A DNA stretch of 64,000 nt from Mesostigma viride (lineage: Eukaryota > Streptophyta > Mesostigmatophyceae > Mesostigmatales > Mesostigmataceae), in contig RPFO01000594.1 of the NCBI GenBank assembly GCA_009746045.1, forward strand, positions 354,501-418,500, given 5' to 3'. Shown here one piece after another: positions 45,661 to 55,362 of this stretch. The translations under genes and the position numbers were made by a program. The notes under the pieces were generated by a model. That model saw nothing but the letters and a program-made list of their open reading frames with translations. It ran no database searches and had not been told where the DNA came from. Position 1 is the stretch's first letter. Every line of letters starts with the position of its first letter.

Positions 45661-45857
45661 GCTCGTGGCTCAATATGCATGTTGATGGTGCGGATCAATT
45701 TGAAAAATTTGACCACATCCGCCATGTATTGCACGGTTGTATTGCACCCACAGTGTTGCGCCCGCACCATGATGTGGAGAGAGCCGGCGCTTTGTGGCCA
45801 TGCATGCACCTGGCGCGGTGAGCCGGAGCTAGGGCGCCCTCCCTCCTTCTCATATAT

Positions 45858-45996
45858 TAATTAATTAATTAATTAGACTCGTGCTCCCGTTGGGGAGTCA
45901 CGGAGCATTAACCCCGATGGATGGATGGATGGGTGCACACATTCCTACCGGTCTAATCTATCTACATTGGCTACATACTACATCTATCTAACAACA
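45858..45996 (-). mobile_element. Very short retroposon copy (about 139 bases) with 11-bp TSD
   Basis: TTCTCATATAT flanks it at 45847-45857 and 45997-46007. It contains (TTAA)n and the 3' hairpin (45880-45907); the rest (GATGGATGGATGG and following) is not clearly retroposon. An extreme 5' truncation. Confidence 0.65.
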
Positions 45997-46546
45997 TTCT
46001 CATATATAATTGTGTAGATACGAAAGGGTTTGAAGGTTCCTTAATCGGTACCCACATAACGCAGTCTACGTGCTAATTAAATAATTGATTAGTTAATTAA
46101 TTAATTTATTAATTGATGAGAGTCAGCATGTCCGAGTCACTAATCACACCACGGATAGTCCAAAACCCAGGAGCTTGAAGACCGTCGCCAGGCATGCAAC
46201 AACGGGAGGCCACCGACCGCGCCCGCCGCGACTGCAGAGTGGTGCTGCGTCGCTTCCCCGGGAAGCCAGGTGAGACGTCTTGACCACCCTTGCCGACGAG
46301 CTCAATTACCCTCATGGGCCTGGTAGGTGCTCAAGGTAGAGCTGCGTTGGTGCCACCGCCTTCCCCACTCACGGGACAAGGCGGCTCCCCCACCAGTCCT
46401 GCTCACCTTCCCCTCCCCTGACGACAACCAGCGGTAACTTCCTTTCTCGTCGCAAGAGGTTGCATGACCTCACCTGAACGTTGGACGACGACCTGACCCC
46501 GGCCCGCTCAGCAGCAGCAGCGACGCGACCTATGGCCGGAATATAC

Positions 46547-47223
46547 AGTTAATATGGCTGTTACGTCCAAGCTCTAAAAGAGAAGAAAGGGCTGGAGTTA
46601 ATATTGCCTGGCAAGCAATATTATTCTACTAAGCTACTTGGCTTGTAGAGATTCTACTTCCGGTTACTACAATCCAGAAACGGGTTCATTCTGATGAGTA
46701 TTGCTCGAGATATGAGCAAGATACTGTTCTACTACATTCTACTTGGATTCTGTGATTCTACGGTGGTTCTTCAAGTGACGCGTAGCATACGACGTCTTGT
46801 CACAGTGTACGATAGGACATTTAGTCTCCGACACTGCGGTCTATTCAATGCTATTGATTAGACGTAACAAATAGTGACAGGACTTGTGCGACAGGACACT
46901 GATGTGACTATTTATGGATAACGAGTCGAGATCTGCTGGTCCAGAGTGAAGGACAGCAATATTGTGAGATGATCTGTCCTATCAGTCATCTGGATGTGAC
47001 TGTGTCACAATTAGTATATAACGAGCAGGACGCTGCCACTTGGTAGCACCACTTTCCCTGCACCTGTGTCCTCGCACCTTCGGCGACGGTTCTCACGTGC
47101 CTTGTGCGTTCTGTGCTGGTAGCCATAACCAGCAACGTAAACCTATTGATTAATATAACTACTTCCTCTGTAGATATTAATCAGTGCAGGCTGAACCACA
47201 GTTCAGCCACAGTTTCGTTAACT
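46547..47223 (+). repeat. Copia 5' LTR
   Basis: 677 bases, AGTTAATATGGC..TTCGTTAACT. It contains an internal purine tract and second AGTTAAT at 46575-46600, copying the PPT-LTR junction. A TATATAACGAGC at about 47015-47025 may be the TATA box. Confidence 0.95.
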
Positions 47224-47304
47224 CGAATTACAAGCGAGTTCGTAATCTACTGATTACGGCATTGATTTCTGGTGTCGGCAATTTTTACGGTGTTTTTCCA
47301 TTAT

Positions 47305-47868
47305 ATGGGAAACACGCGTGAATATCGTGAGCCATCTCCCGAGCGTGCGTCGGCTCCATCGTCTTCAGGCTTTAATTTCAACGTTCAACGTACGGCGTCA
47401 ACTGCTGCGCTGCATTCGCGTGCTGTTCAACCTTCGCTGTCTCAAGCGCTCGTCAGCCGGCCGCCAGTTTCTAACGATCTGCATCAGTTCGTCGACGACC
47501 TTACTCAAGATTTGGAAATCCTGTCGGAAAATTCCCATATTTTCCGAAGGCTTGCAGCGTCGGGATCAGACGAGCAAGCTCAAGTAATTTCGGCGCTTCG
47601 CACCTACGGCTTGGGTGTTCTGGCGTTGGCGACAGCGTGGTCTGGAATTTCGGCGACTCTTCCGACTGTCGCAGTTCCGGTTAGCAACAACGGGTGGGCG
47701 TCGTCAGTCAACGGTATCATAAACGTCGCTGCTTCGATTCAGCGGCAATCAAACGCTGAGGAGCCAGGTGAAAACAGCGAGGGGCTTCCTGATTTATATC
47801 CGAGTATTGTGCAGCAGATTTTGGATAACGTATTGCAGTTTCCGCGCGACGATATGCGGCTGGATTAA
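47305..47868 (+). CDS. Copia small upstream ORF (unknown)
   Basis: 187 codons starting MGNTREYREPSPERASAPSS, between the 5' LTR and gag. The N-terminal third is Ser/Pro-rich. The rest is helical (LHQFVDDLTQDLEILSENSH, LRTYGLGVLALATAWSGISA) and ends QQILDNVLQFPRDDMRLD. No zinc, protease or transmembrane motif. Most copia elements have no gene here. It may be an accessory protein or the true N-terminal part of gag; stop codons separate it from gag, and a 150-base gap lies between them. The open frame in a young element argues that it is translated. Confidence 0.65.
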   Translation: MGNTREYREPSPERASAPSSSGFNFNVQRTASTAALHSRAVQPSLSQALVSRPPVSNDLHQFVDDLTQDLEILSENSHIFRRLAASGSDEQAQVISALRTYGLGVLALATAWSGISATLPTVAVPVSNNGWASSVNGIINVAASIQRQSNAEEPGENSEGLPDLYPSIVQQILDNVLQFPRDDMRLD

Positions 47869-48019
47869 ATTTTCTGTTATAATTAACAGAGAATTAATTC
47901 AGGAAAATTTTTTTTCGTGGTTCCAGAGCTTAAGGGATTAATTTATTAATTCCCCAGCAGTATTCTTTCTTCAGCATCGGCATCGGCATCGACAGTTGTC
48001 ATCGGCATTCGCAGCGACC

Positions 48020-49068
48020 ATGCAGGGTTTGGAAGACGGCGAGATACGCGGCGAACAAATGCTGCGGGGTCAGAATTTTAATCAGAATTTTAATCGCCCA
48101 GCAGCAGCAGAGCAGCCCCGCAGAGCCAAGGCCCAGGAGGGCTTTGCTATTCTTAACCAGCTTCCCAGTCTCAAGGAGCACTGGACTGTTAAGGATAAGG
48201 ATATTACCATTAGGCACCTTAAGGGATATAAGGGCTTATATAATGGTAACAATCCTCTGCAGGTGCTGTGTATGTCACAGTACCTTCTTAAGTGTCCCAA
48301 GAGGGTGCAGAAGTATGTAAATGACAAGTTTGAGGATGGAGATTCCTGGGAGGTTTTTATAGCTGAGTTTGAGGTGTTCCTAGATGATAAGAGGGCTAGT
48401 GATGGCTCCTTTTGGAAGAAGGAGTACATTGATTTCAAGGCTGAGGGTCTGATTCTGCAGGCATTTGAGGATTTTCAGGAGCTCAGGCACAATTGTGCTG
48501 GCAAGGGGTATGTAGTGTCAGATGAGATTGCCATGGATGATTTCCTAGGTAGCCTGGGATTGGATGAGGTCACCTTGGATAACCTGCAGGTGCACATGCG
48601 TACATGCACCACCTGGGCTGCTATGGTGGCCAAGATCAAGGATTATTTCAGGGGCAAGTATGTGGGAGGCAAGAAGGAGGCAGACAAGGCCAGGGAGAAG
48701 CAGAAGGAGAAGGATAAGGTGGATATGGCAGCTGCAGCAGGGGGCAGTGTTCCCAAGGTCAAGGGCAACCAATGGGGGGGCAGCCCTCCAACGGTTATGG
48801 TCCACCAAGGTCAGGGCCTTCCAAGCGGGGGGGCTTCCAGGCCAAGGGCTTCAGTGGCTTCAAGCGTCGTGGAGGTCCTTCCCAGGAGCAGCCAGCGGCT
48901 CAGCGTCCCAGATTTGATTTCAACAGGGTGGGGTCCCAGCGGGGACCACCTGGGGTGGGGACACCTCGTATCACATGTTATTTCTGTCACCAGCAGGGCC
49001 ACATCCGTAAGGACTGCCCTAGCTGGCGTAAGCAAAGGGGCCAAGGTGGGTATAACAACCCAACCTGA
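48020..49068 (+). CDS. Copia gag with nucleocapsid knuckle in -1 frame
   Basis: ATG at 48020 (MQGLEDGEIRGEQMLRGQNF). The capsid-like region includes LPSLKEHWTVKDKDITIRHL, YVNDKFEDGDSWEVFIAEFE and WAAMVAKIKDYFRGKYVGGK, as in copia gag. In the start frame the ORF runs to 49096 but loses sense after a G7 run at 48774-48780. In the -1 frame the same region reads GGQPSNGYGPPRSGPSKRGG and then the knuckle CYFCHQQGHIRKDC, ending at UGA 49066-49068. The run fits a G GGG GGC slippery heptamer. Either Gag is completed by -1 frameshifting or one G was lost. Pol follows in the same -1 frame directly after the UGA. Confidence 0.8.
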
Positions 49069-52000
49069 CGGGCTCAGCCTTCCCTGGGCTTGCTAGGGTC
49101 CGCCAGGGAGGGGGCTAAGAGTGACCCCCCCATTACTCTGGATGAAGTTGATTTGCTCCCTGCACAGGTTGAGAGTCTCCCACTTAAGGTTGAGAGTCCC
49201 CCTGCACAGGTTGAGGGTGCATCCATGGAGGAAGAACACAATGGGGTAGTGACTGGGTCTTCCCACGTCACCATGGTGAAAGCAGTTACCACAAGGCAAC
49301 AACGTTCCCACATGGCTCTTGGAGGTAGTTTGCGTACTCCTTCAATGTTGGAGCGTGGAAGTCCTGCCTTAGGGCAGGAAGCTCCTCTAGAGGAGGAGGG
49401 TGAGGCTGATGGCCTGAATGATGCAATGGGGAGCATGGTTGTAAGTGAGCGTGCTGTTCCCAGCACCTCACCTGTATTTAATAAAATGTCTCTTGTGTCA
49501 AACATTGCATTGAGATTGCATCACATGTTTGGTCATGCTGCCCAGGCACTCCAGTTTGCAAGGAGGCTGGGAGGGACATCTTTGTTTAATGCAGTAAAAC
49601 AGGTTGCTGAGGCTTGTTCCTGTAGGCTGGTTGCTCCCAAGCCTAAGAAGTCTCATGTCAGACAACCTGTGTTGCAGCCTGGATATGTACAATGTGATAT
49701 CCAAGAAATCAGGAAACTGATTTTGTTGGTTGGTGTTGATAGATATACCAAGTACAAGGTGCTGGAGCTGTTGCAAGACAAGTCTAAGCCATGTTTGGTG
49801 GCTGGGCTCCAGGCTATCAGATCCAGAATGAAACCAGTGATCCAGCTGCAGTGTGATTTAGAATTTGAGTGCTGCATGGGGAATGAAGACCTCCCTGAGT
49901 TATTTATTGTACACAGGGAGTCCCATGGCAGTCAAGGCGTGGTGGAGAGGACAATCAGAGAACTCAAGACTATTCTGCTGACGGAGAAGAAGATTCCAAG
50001 ATTGGTTCCAGCTATTATCAAGACGGCCTGGTTAAGGTCAGTTGAGGACAGATTGAATGTCAGGGCATCCATGTATGTTGGAGAGGTCCCTGTGACTCCA
50101 TTATCATTGCATCTTCGGGAGCTCCCTACTGAGGTTGAGCAAGCCTGGAAAGATAGCCTTATGTTCAAGTTTGCCAAGTTGAGGCAGAAAGACAAGGGCT
50201 GGAGTGTTCTGAAACCTGTTGTTGGCCAGAGGGTAATTGTGTGGAAAGAGCCCAAGCTTGCAGGCAAGCGTGGTAGCTGGCACCCTGGAGTAGTGACCAG
50301 GGTGGAACTAGCTGGGCACAAGTGCTGGGTGAAGATGGAGGATCCTCCCCAGAATGTGCACCGTCTGTCGTGGTCATATGTACGTCTAAGGGGTGCTGAA
50401 GCAGAGGCAGTAGCTCCTGATGTGACAACCTTGCCAGTTGGTCATGACGTCATCCCTGATCATCACGTTCAAGCTGGAAGTAATCCCCGGGTAAGTCCTG
50501 GCCAGACCCCTGGATCGGTTAACTTTCCATCCTTAGGACAGGCAGATGTGGTCCCCTCTAGCCTCACTAAGCATAGAGGTGTGGGCCTGAAAGATGTGGT
50601 GCTGGCTATGCAAAAAGCCAAGCAAGGACCTCGGGTGTCCAAGCTCAGCCAGTTGGAGGAGTCCGAGGATGCTGTCCTAGAGGTAGATACCAATGCTGAG
50701 GTTTCTGTTATGGGATCTCAACATACAGGTCAACGGCAGGTGCTTTCGCCTAGTTGTGCTTGGGTGTCTGACTTTAGTGGCAGGACACACATTATGGTAT
50801 TGGGAGAGGTGCTGGTACCCTTCATGGGTGAGGATGTCACATTTCTTGTGCTTGAAGATTATGATGGCCCTATCATCTTGGGTCAAAATTTTCTGAGCTC
50901 TCCTAGAATTGTTGTGGCATCTGATAAGCTGAGAAAGTTTGGCTGGGGTAGCATACCCTTGGTCAATTTTAAAACCTCCCTTGCCAGTGTATTTAATTCT
51001 GTGAAAGCGATCAAGAATGTGCAGTGGCCTGAGAATCAGATTCCTGTGGCTTCCAGTCTTGTTATGCCAGCTGCTCTACACCCTAGCAGTATTGGTATTA
51101 CTAAGAGATCACTGGCTGCTCATTCTCCTCTTAGCTATGATCAGCTTGTCCAGGAAATGAGTTCTCCTCTAATGTTTGAGGCCTGGAGGCTAGCATTTGC
51201 CAAGGCTCTAGAGGAGTGGTTGCAGTTTGACTGCTGTCAGCCTGTGAATGAAGTTCCCCCATACAGTACACGGTTGAAGCTCAGATTCGTCATCAAGCGG
51301 AAGGAGGTGGAGGGGGTGTCTGTTCCCCATGTGCGTCCAGTTCTCAATGAATACCGTGGTACTGGGGATCTTCTGGGCGAGGAGTTGTATACACCTGGGA
51401 TGCTACATGATACATGGCGTATTTTATTGTGCCTGTATGTCGGTATGCTGAACCAGGGTGCTGATATGTCTTCAGTTCTGCTAGATTTCAAGAGAGCATT
51501 TCTGAAGGGTGATCCCAGTGTGGCTCAGCAGGTGTGGCATTGTGAAACTCCATTTCATGTGCCAGTTCCTGTAGCCTGGCAGGCAGAGCTCCAGTCTAGC
51601 TACCTGCTGATTCTGAAGGGTCTAGAAGGTCTCAGGTCCAGTCCCATCATTTGGAGGCTCACCTTGGAAGACTTCTTGACTAAACACTGTGGGTTGAAGG
51701 TGTCATCTGTGGACCCATGTTTATTGCTGGGTAGGTGGCATGATTTACCTGTGTATGCTAGCCTGCATGGTGATGACTTGCACTTGATTGCTCCCACTAA
51801 GTGGTTGAGTCAGTTTGTGCCCATCATTAATGATGCATTTCCTTTGGGAAAAGAATTGTGGCAGAAGCCTGGAGAGGCTGTCACGTTCTGTGGAATGCAG
51901 GCTACATTGGTTCAGGAGGGGAGTCAGTGGCTGATTAAGCTGCAGGCGGGCAATGACTACAAGAGTACCATTCTTCAATCTGTTCCAGAGGTCATGACGT

Positions 52001-52665
52001 CATCCATTGCACCTGAGCTGAAAGGCAAGTTGGCCTGGTATGGCAGCATTTGTGGGCCTGACATGATGGTCCATAGCAGATCCCCTGATGATGTGCTAAT
52101 TCTGGAGGAGCCTTCCCAGATTATTGCACATGTTAACAAGTCTCCTGGTATTACTTTAGCTGGGATTGATTTGTCTTTGCCATTTTCCTTGGATATCTAT
52201 GTTGATAGCTCCATGGATAGCAGGCAAGTTTCTAAGGTCAGAGGCAGGTCAGCTGGCTTGTTTGTGCTTCAGCAACATAGGCCTAGTCTTGTGGCCTGGT
52301 ACAGTCGTCTTCAAAGAAGGGTTGCTGTGAGTTCAGATGTCTCTGAGTGCAGAGCCATTTGTGAAGGGATTCAGTCCAGTTTGTACATCAAGGAGCTGTT
52401 GCTAGCTATGGCTTCAGTGACTCCTCATACTCTTCAGATGGAAACCTTGATCCTTTCAGATAACATGGGCATGGTCCAGTTTGTGCACAAGCAGTTGGCC
52501 AGGAGCAGAGATCTGGATTATCTCCTGTTGAAGGAGTTGGCAGGTCTGGTGGATATTCAACATCTTCCAGGTTCTGAGAATCCTGCTGATGCCTTGACCA
52601 AGTTACCTCACAAGTCTGCTGAGCAATATAAGCTTCTTTACAAGCTGATGAGCTCCTCTGTGTGA
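49069..52665 (+). CDS. Copia pol: integrase, protease, RT, RNase H in one frame
   Basis: Numbering from 49090. Integrase zinc region H145/H149..C176/C178; core D203 (VQCDIQEI), D256 (LQCDLEFE), E286 (GVVERTIREL). A protease-like domain comes next: VLEVDTNAEVSVM (D533-T-N) and YDGPIILGQNFL (593-602). RT: LLDFKRAFLKGD (798-808), GLEGLRSSPIIW, and SLHGDDLHLI with the metal-binding DD at 895-896. RNase H: D1039 (YVDSSMD), E1086 (SECRAI), D1124 (LSDNMG), D1167 (ADALTK). The frame is unbroken. Standard copia order is PR-INT-RT-RH; here the PR-like domain follows INT and has Asn for the Gly of DTG. There is no obvious own ATG at the start; expression probably needs readthrough of the gag UGA. Confidence 0.9.
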   Translation, partial: RAQPSLGLLGSAREGAKSDPPITLDEVDLLPAQVESLPLKVESPPAQVEGASMEEEHNGVVTGSSHVTMVKAVTTRQQRSHMALGGSLRTPSMLERGSPALGQEAPLEEEGEADGLNDAMGSMVVSERAVPSTSPVFNKMSLVSNIALRLHHMFGHAAQALQFARRLGGTSLFNAVKQVAEACSCRLVAPKPKKSHVRQPVLQPGYVQCDIQEIRKLILLVGVDRYTKYKVLELLQDKSKPCLVAGLQAIRSRMKPVIQLQCDLEFECCMGNEDLPELFIVHRESHGSQGVVERTIRELKTILLTEKKIPRLVPAIIKTAWLRSVEDRLNVRASMYVGEVPVTPLSLHLRELPTEVEQAWKDSLMFKFAKLRQKDKGWSVLKPVVGQRVIVWKEPKLAGKRGSWHPGVVTRVELAGHKCWVKMEDPPQNVHRLSWSYVRLRGAEAEAVAPDVTTLPVGHDVIPDHHVQAGSNPRVSPGQTPGSVNFPSLGQADVVPSSLTKHRGVGLKDVVLAMQKAKQGPRVSKLSQLEESEDAVLEVDTNAEVSVMGSQHTGQRQVLSPSCAWVSDFSGRTHIMVLGEVLVPFMGEDVTFLVLEDYDGPIILGQNFLSSPRIVVASDKLRKFGWGSIPLVNFKTSLASVFNSVKAIKNVQWPENQIPVASSLVMPAALHPSSIGITKRSLAAHSPLSYDQLVQEMSSPLMFEAWRLAFAKALEEWLQFDCCQPVNEVPPYSTRLKLRFVIKRKEVEGVSVPHVRPVLNEYRGTGDLLGEELYTPGMLHDTWRILLCLYVGMLNQGADMSSVLLDFKRAFLKGDPSVAQQVWHCETPFHVPVPVAWQAELQSSYLLILKGLEGLRSSPIIWRLTLEDFLTKHCGLKVSSVDPCLLLGRWHDLPVYASLHGDDLHLIAPTKWLSQFVPIINDAFPLGKELWQKPGEAVTFCGMQATLVQEGSQWLIKLQAGNDYKSTILQSVPEVMTSSIAPELKGKLAWYGSICGPDMMVHSRSPDDVLILEEPSQIIAHVNKSPGITLAGIDLSLPFSLDIYVDSSMDSRQVSKVRGRSAGLFVLQQHRPSLVAWYSRLQRRVAVSSDVSECRAICEGIQSSLYIKELLLAMASVTPHTLQMETLILSDNMGMVQFVHKQLARSRDLDYLLLKELAGLVDIQHLPGSENPADALTKLPHKSAEQYKLLYKLMSSSV

Positions 52666-53392
52666 GTTGAGCAATTCCAGTTGGAGCTTTGAGTTTGGTG
52701 ACTGATTGGGTGAGAAGAGCTAACATAGAGCTGGGCTCTGTTATGCTGAGAGCTGTGATGCTCTGAGGGCAGTAATGCTCTGTGTACATATGTGTATAAT
52801 ACTGTATTCTATGTAATGCTCAGTCATGGAGCATGATGTTGGTTGGGGGTTTGTCCTCAGTTTGAGGTTTGTCTCAACCAAAGGGATTTTATAGGGCAGG
52901 GTTCGATTCCCTGGGGCTGCTTAGGCGGATTTTCCCGGATTGGCTGGCCCATCAACCTTGCTGGTGAGGTGGCGACAGGTCCCCCTAGTTTTGTCCCAGA
53001 CAGAGGAAGGTAGTTTGTCATGTGCTTAATATATTTTGTGATGTGCTATTTCTCAGTCCATGGTGGGCGCCAGTTCTGATAACTATCAATGTCTACCTGA
53101 TAAGGTCTTGTGGGTAACTTGTGGGGTTCCAATCAGGAGCCATTATGGTGATGATTCCATTTTGGTCATTATTCTGGTTAGCCACAAGCTGCTATTCCAA
53201 ACACTTGGCTTTCTACTTCCAGTGGATAGGGAATTCATTGTAATTCGTCATGGCTGAGATGTGTTGTGATCTGGTGCTTGATTAATCCCGAGCAGAGACT
53301 ACAGAGAGCTGGGAGGGATGTCAAGTGCTATGCATGTTGTTTCTATATATGTGTTGCCAAGCCTAACAGCTCTAAAAGAAAGAAAGGGCTGG
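52666..53392 (+). other. Copia 3' untranslated region
   Basis: No ORF of note. Ends in the polypurine tract AAAAGAAAGAAAGGG (53374-53388) plus CTGG just before the 3' LTR. Confidence 0.8.
53374..53392 (+). promoter_or_regulatory. Copia polypurine tract
   Basis: AAAAGAAAGAAAGGG, four bases before the LTR start AGTTAA. A near-copy lies 48 bases inside each LTR. Confidence 0.82.
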
Positions 53393-54069
53393 AGTTAATA
53401 TGGCTGTTACGTCCAAGCTCTAAAAGAGAAGAAAGGGCTGGAGTTAATATTGCCTGGCAAGCAATATTATTCTACTAAGCTACTTGGCTTGTAGAGATTC
53501 TACTTCCGGTTACTACAATCCAGAAACGGGTTCATTCTGATGAGTATTGCTCGAGATATGAGCAAGATACTGTTCTACTACATTCTACTTGGATTCGGTG
53601 ATTCTACGGTGGTTCTTCAAGTGACGCGTGGCATACGGCGTCTTGTCACAGTGTACGATAGGACATTTAGTCTCCGACACTGCGGTCTATTCAATGCTAT
53701 TGATTAGACGTAACAAATAGTGACAGGACTTGTGCGACAGGACACTGATGTGACTATTTATGGATAACGAGTCGAGATCTGCTGGTCCAGAGTGAAGGAC
53801 AGCAATATTGTGAGATGATCTGTCCTATCAGTCATCTGGATGTGACTGTGTCACAATTAGTATATAACGAGCAGGACGCTGCCACTTGGTAGCACCACTT
53901 TCCCTGCACCTGTGTCCTCGCACCTTCGGCGACGGTTCTCACGTGCCTTGTGCGTTCTGTGCTGGTAGCCATAACCAGCAACGTAAACCTATTGATTAAT
54001 ATAACTACTTCCTCTGTAGATATTAATCAGTGCAGGCTGAACCACAGTTCAGCCACAGTTTCGTTAACT
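53393..54069 (+). repeat. Copia 3' LTR
   Basis: 677 bases. Compared with the 5' LTR I see three substitutions, all in the block around 53595-53640 (GATTCGGTG, GTGGCATACGGCG). Confidence 0.95.
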
Positions 54070-54620
54070 TATACCTCCGCCACAAGCAAGATCGCAAGAT
54101 ATCCAAGGTGTAATGGAGGGGCAAAGACCTGATGATCAACCACAAGATGTGGACGCCCCCTGCGGGCTAGAATAGCTTGTATCATAGCCCCAGCTTGTAT
54201 CCATTGGTAGTCACTGCCGCCATGGCAGCCATGCCTATAGAATAGTGATTGCCTAGTTGTGCCATACCTATAATAGTCACACGCGCGTGGCACCGCTAAC
54301 ACACGGTACACAACCAGCCATAGCCTTAGCTTAGTCCTTGTACAGCCATGCATGCTACGTCTTGGCTATGCTCAGATTACTTGCCCACACTCCTTTTTAT
54401 GATATATATGCTCACATGGGTCGACTTATTGCACCCACAGATCTTAGTGCCGGTGATGATCGTTTAGCGTGTCCGATTGCAGCTGTGGAATGCCTCTGGC
54501 ATGAAGGAGGAAGGGGGTCTCTGCCCTTCCTTCCTGGTGTGCACACACAGGGATCAAAAGCACTTCGGTGCTAGTCCGTGACTCCCCAACGGGAGCACGA
54601 GTTAATTAAGAGTCCAAAAC

Positions 54621-55362
54621 AAACTGAATCACTCCGCTCGCGGTTAATGATCATCAGGACTACAGTAACTAGTGAGCTAGGCTTGTCGAAGTCATTTTAT
54701 TTTATTTATTTATTAGCGGGGCACTGCAAGTGCAACCTGACCGACTATCTATTGATGAGCCTTCAAATGGAAAAGTTGCCTATGCGTGGAACTGTAGAAC
54801 TACCTGAGACCGGGCACGGCCGCGGAGAACAACGGCGTTCCCGGGCGCCGCTGGGCGCGCCCGCTGTCGAACGTTGTTAGGCAACCCGCAACAATGATCA
54901 GTGCCTCGGCCGCGAAGGTTGGAGCGTGAGAAGTTCGCCGGTACAGGCTGGTAGTACAGTCGCGACAACAACAACAACTGTACCGGTTGGTGGTGCTCCT
55001 CTTCACATCTGGAACACCCGTACAGTCCGTCGATTTCAATTGGTCAAAATCGCCCTTCATCAATATCAGGGTCCCAGATCAAGAACTCCAGTTCCCAAGC
55101 CCATTTTTCCCCGTGGGGATTCGTTTCTAGGATGATGGATCGCGCGCCTTCCGCGACGCGATGGCTATGGATACCACGCTGAGTCGCCAGCCTTGACCTA
55201 GCATGGCGCCGACGTGAGTTGCGGGATATGTCAAGAGAATGCGAGAGGGAAGCTTGATGCAGGAGCAGATTGTGGGTGCAGGTGGCTGTTGGCGGCATTT
55301 TCCCGTTCATGGCGCACGTTACTTCGCCTATTAGGACCACATTAGCGTAGGCAAAAGGAGCC
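54621..55362 (+). promoter_or_regulatory. Upstream region of the kinesin gene
   Basis: 740 bases between the last retroposon tail and the kinesin start. An AT-rich run TTTTATTTTATTTATTTATT is at about 54690-54710; the rest is GC-richer and could be 5' UTR. An in-frame TAG 15 bases before the ATG supports the chosen start. No other gene seen. Confidence 0.5.

Larger units (their letters stand above)
46547..54069 (+). mobile_element. Young Ty1/copia retrotransposon, 7.5 kb
   Basis: Two 677-base LTRs differ at only three positions that I can see, and a 5-bp duplication TATAC (46542-46546 and 54070-54074) flanks it. The LTR ends are AGTTAA..TTAACT rather than TG..CA. In order it has a small ORF (47305-47868), gag (48020 on) with a CCHC knuckle in the -1 frame, a UGA stop, and one long pol frame with INT, PR, RT and RNase H. 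The pol frame is intact over 1,190 codons, so this copy may have moved recently and may still be competent if its gag frame change is real. Confidence 0.95.
46167..54610 (+). mobile_element. 5'-truncated retroposon copy split by the copia element
   Basis: The plus-strand copy begins in ORF1 (DRARRDCRVVLRRFPG region), is cut at 46546 by the copia, and resumes at 54070 (YLRHKQDRK-type codons) through the 3' UTR to the hairpin and TTAATTAA. AGTCCAAAAC flanks the whole at 46157-46166 and 54611-54620. Removing the copia and one TATAC restores the ORF1 reading across the junction. Confidence 0.88.
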
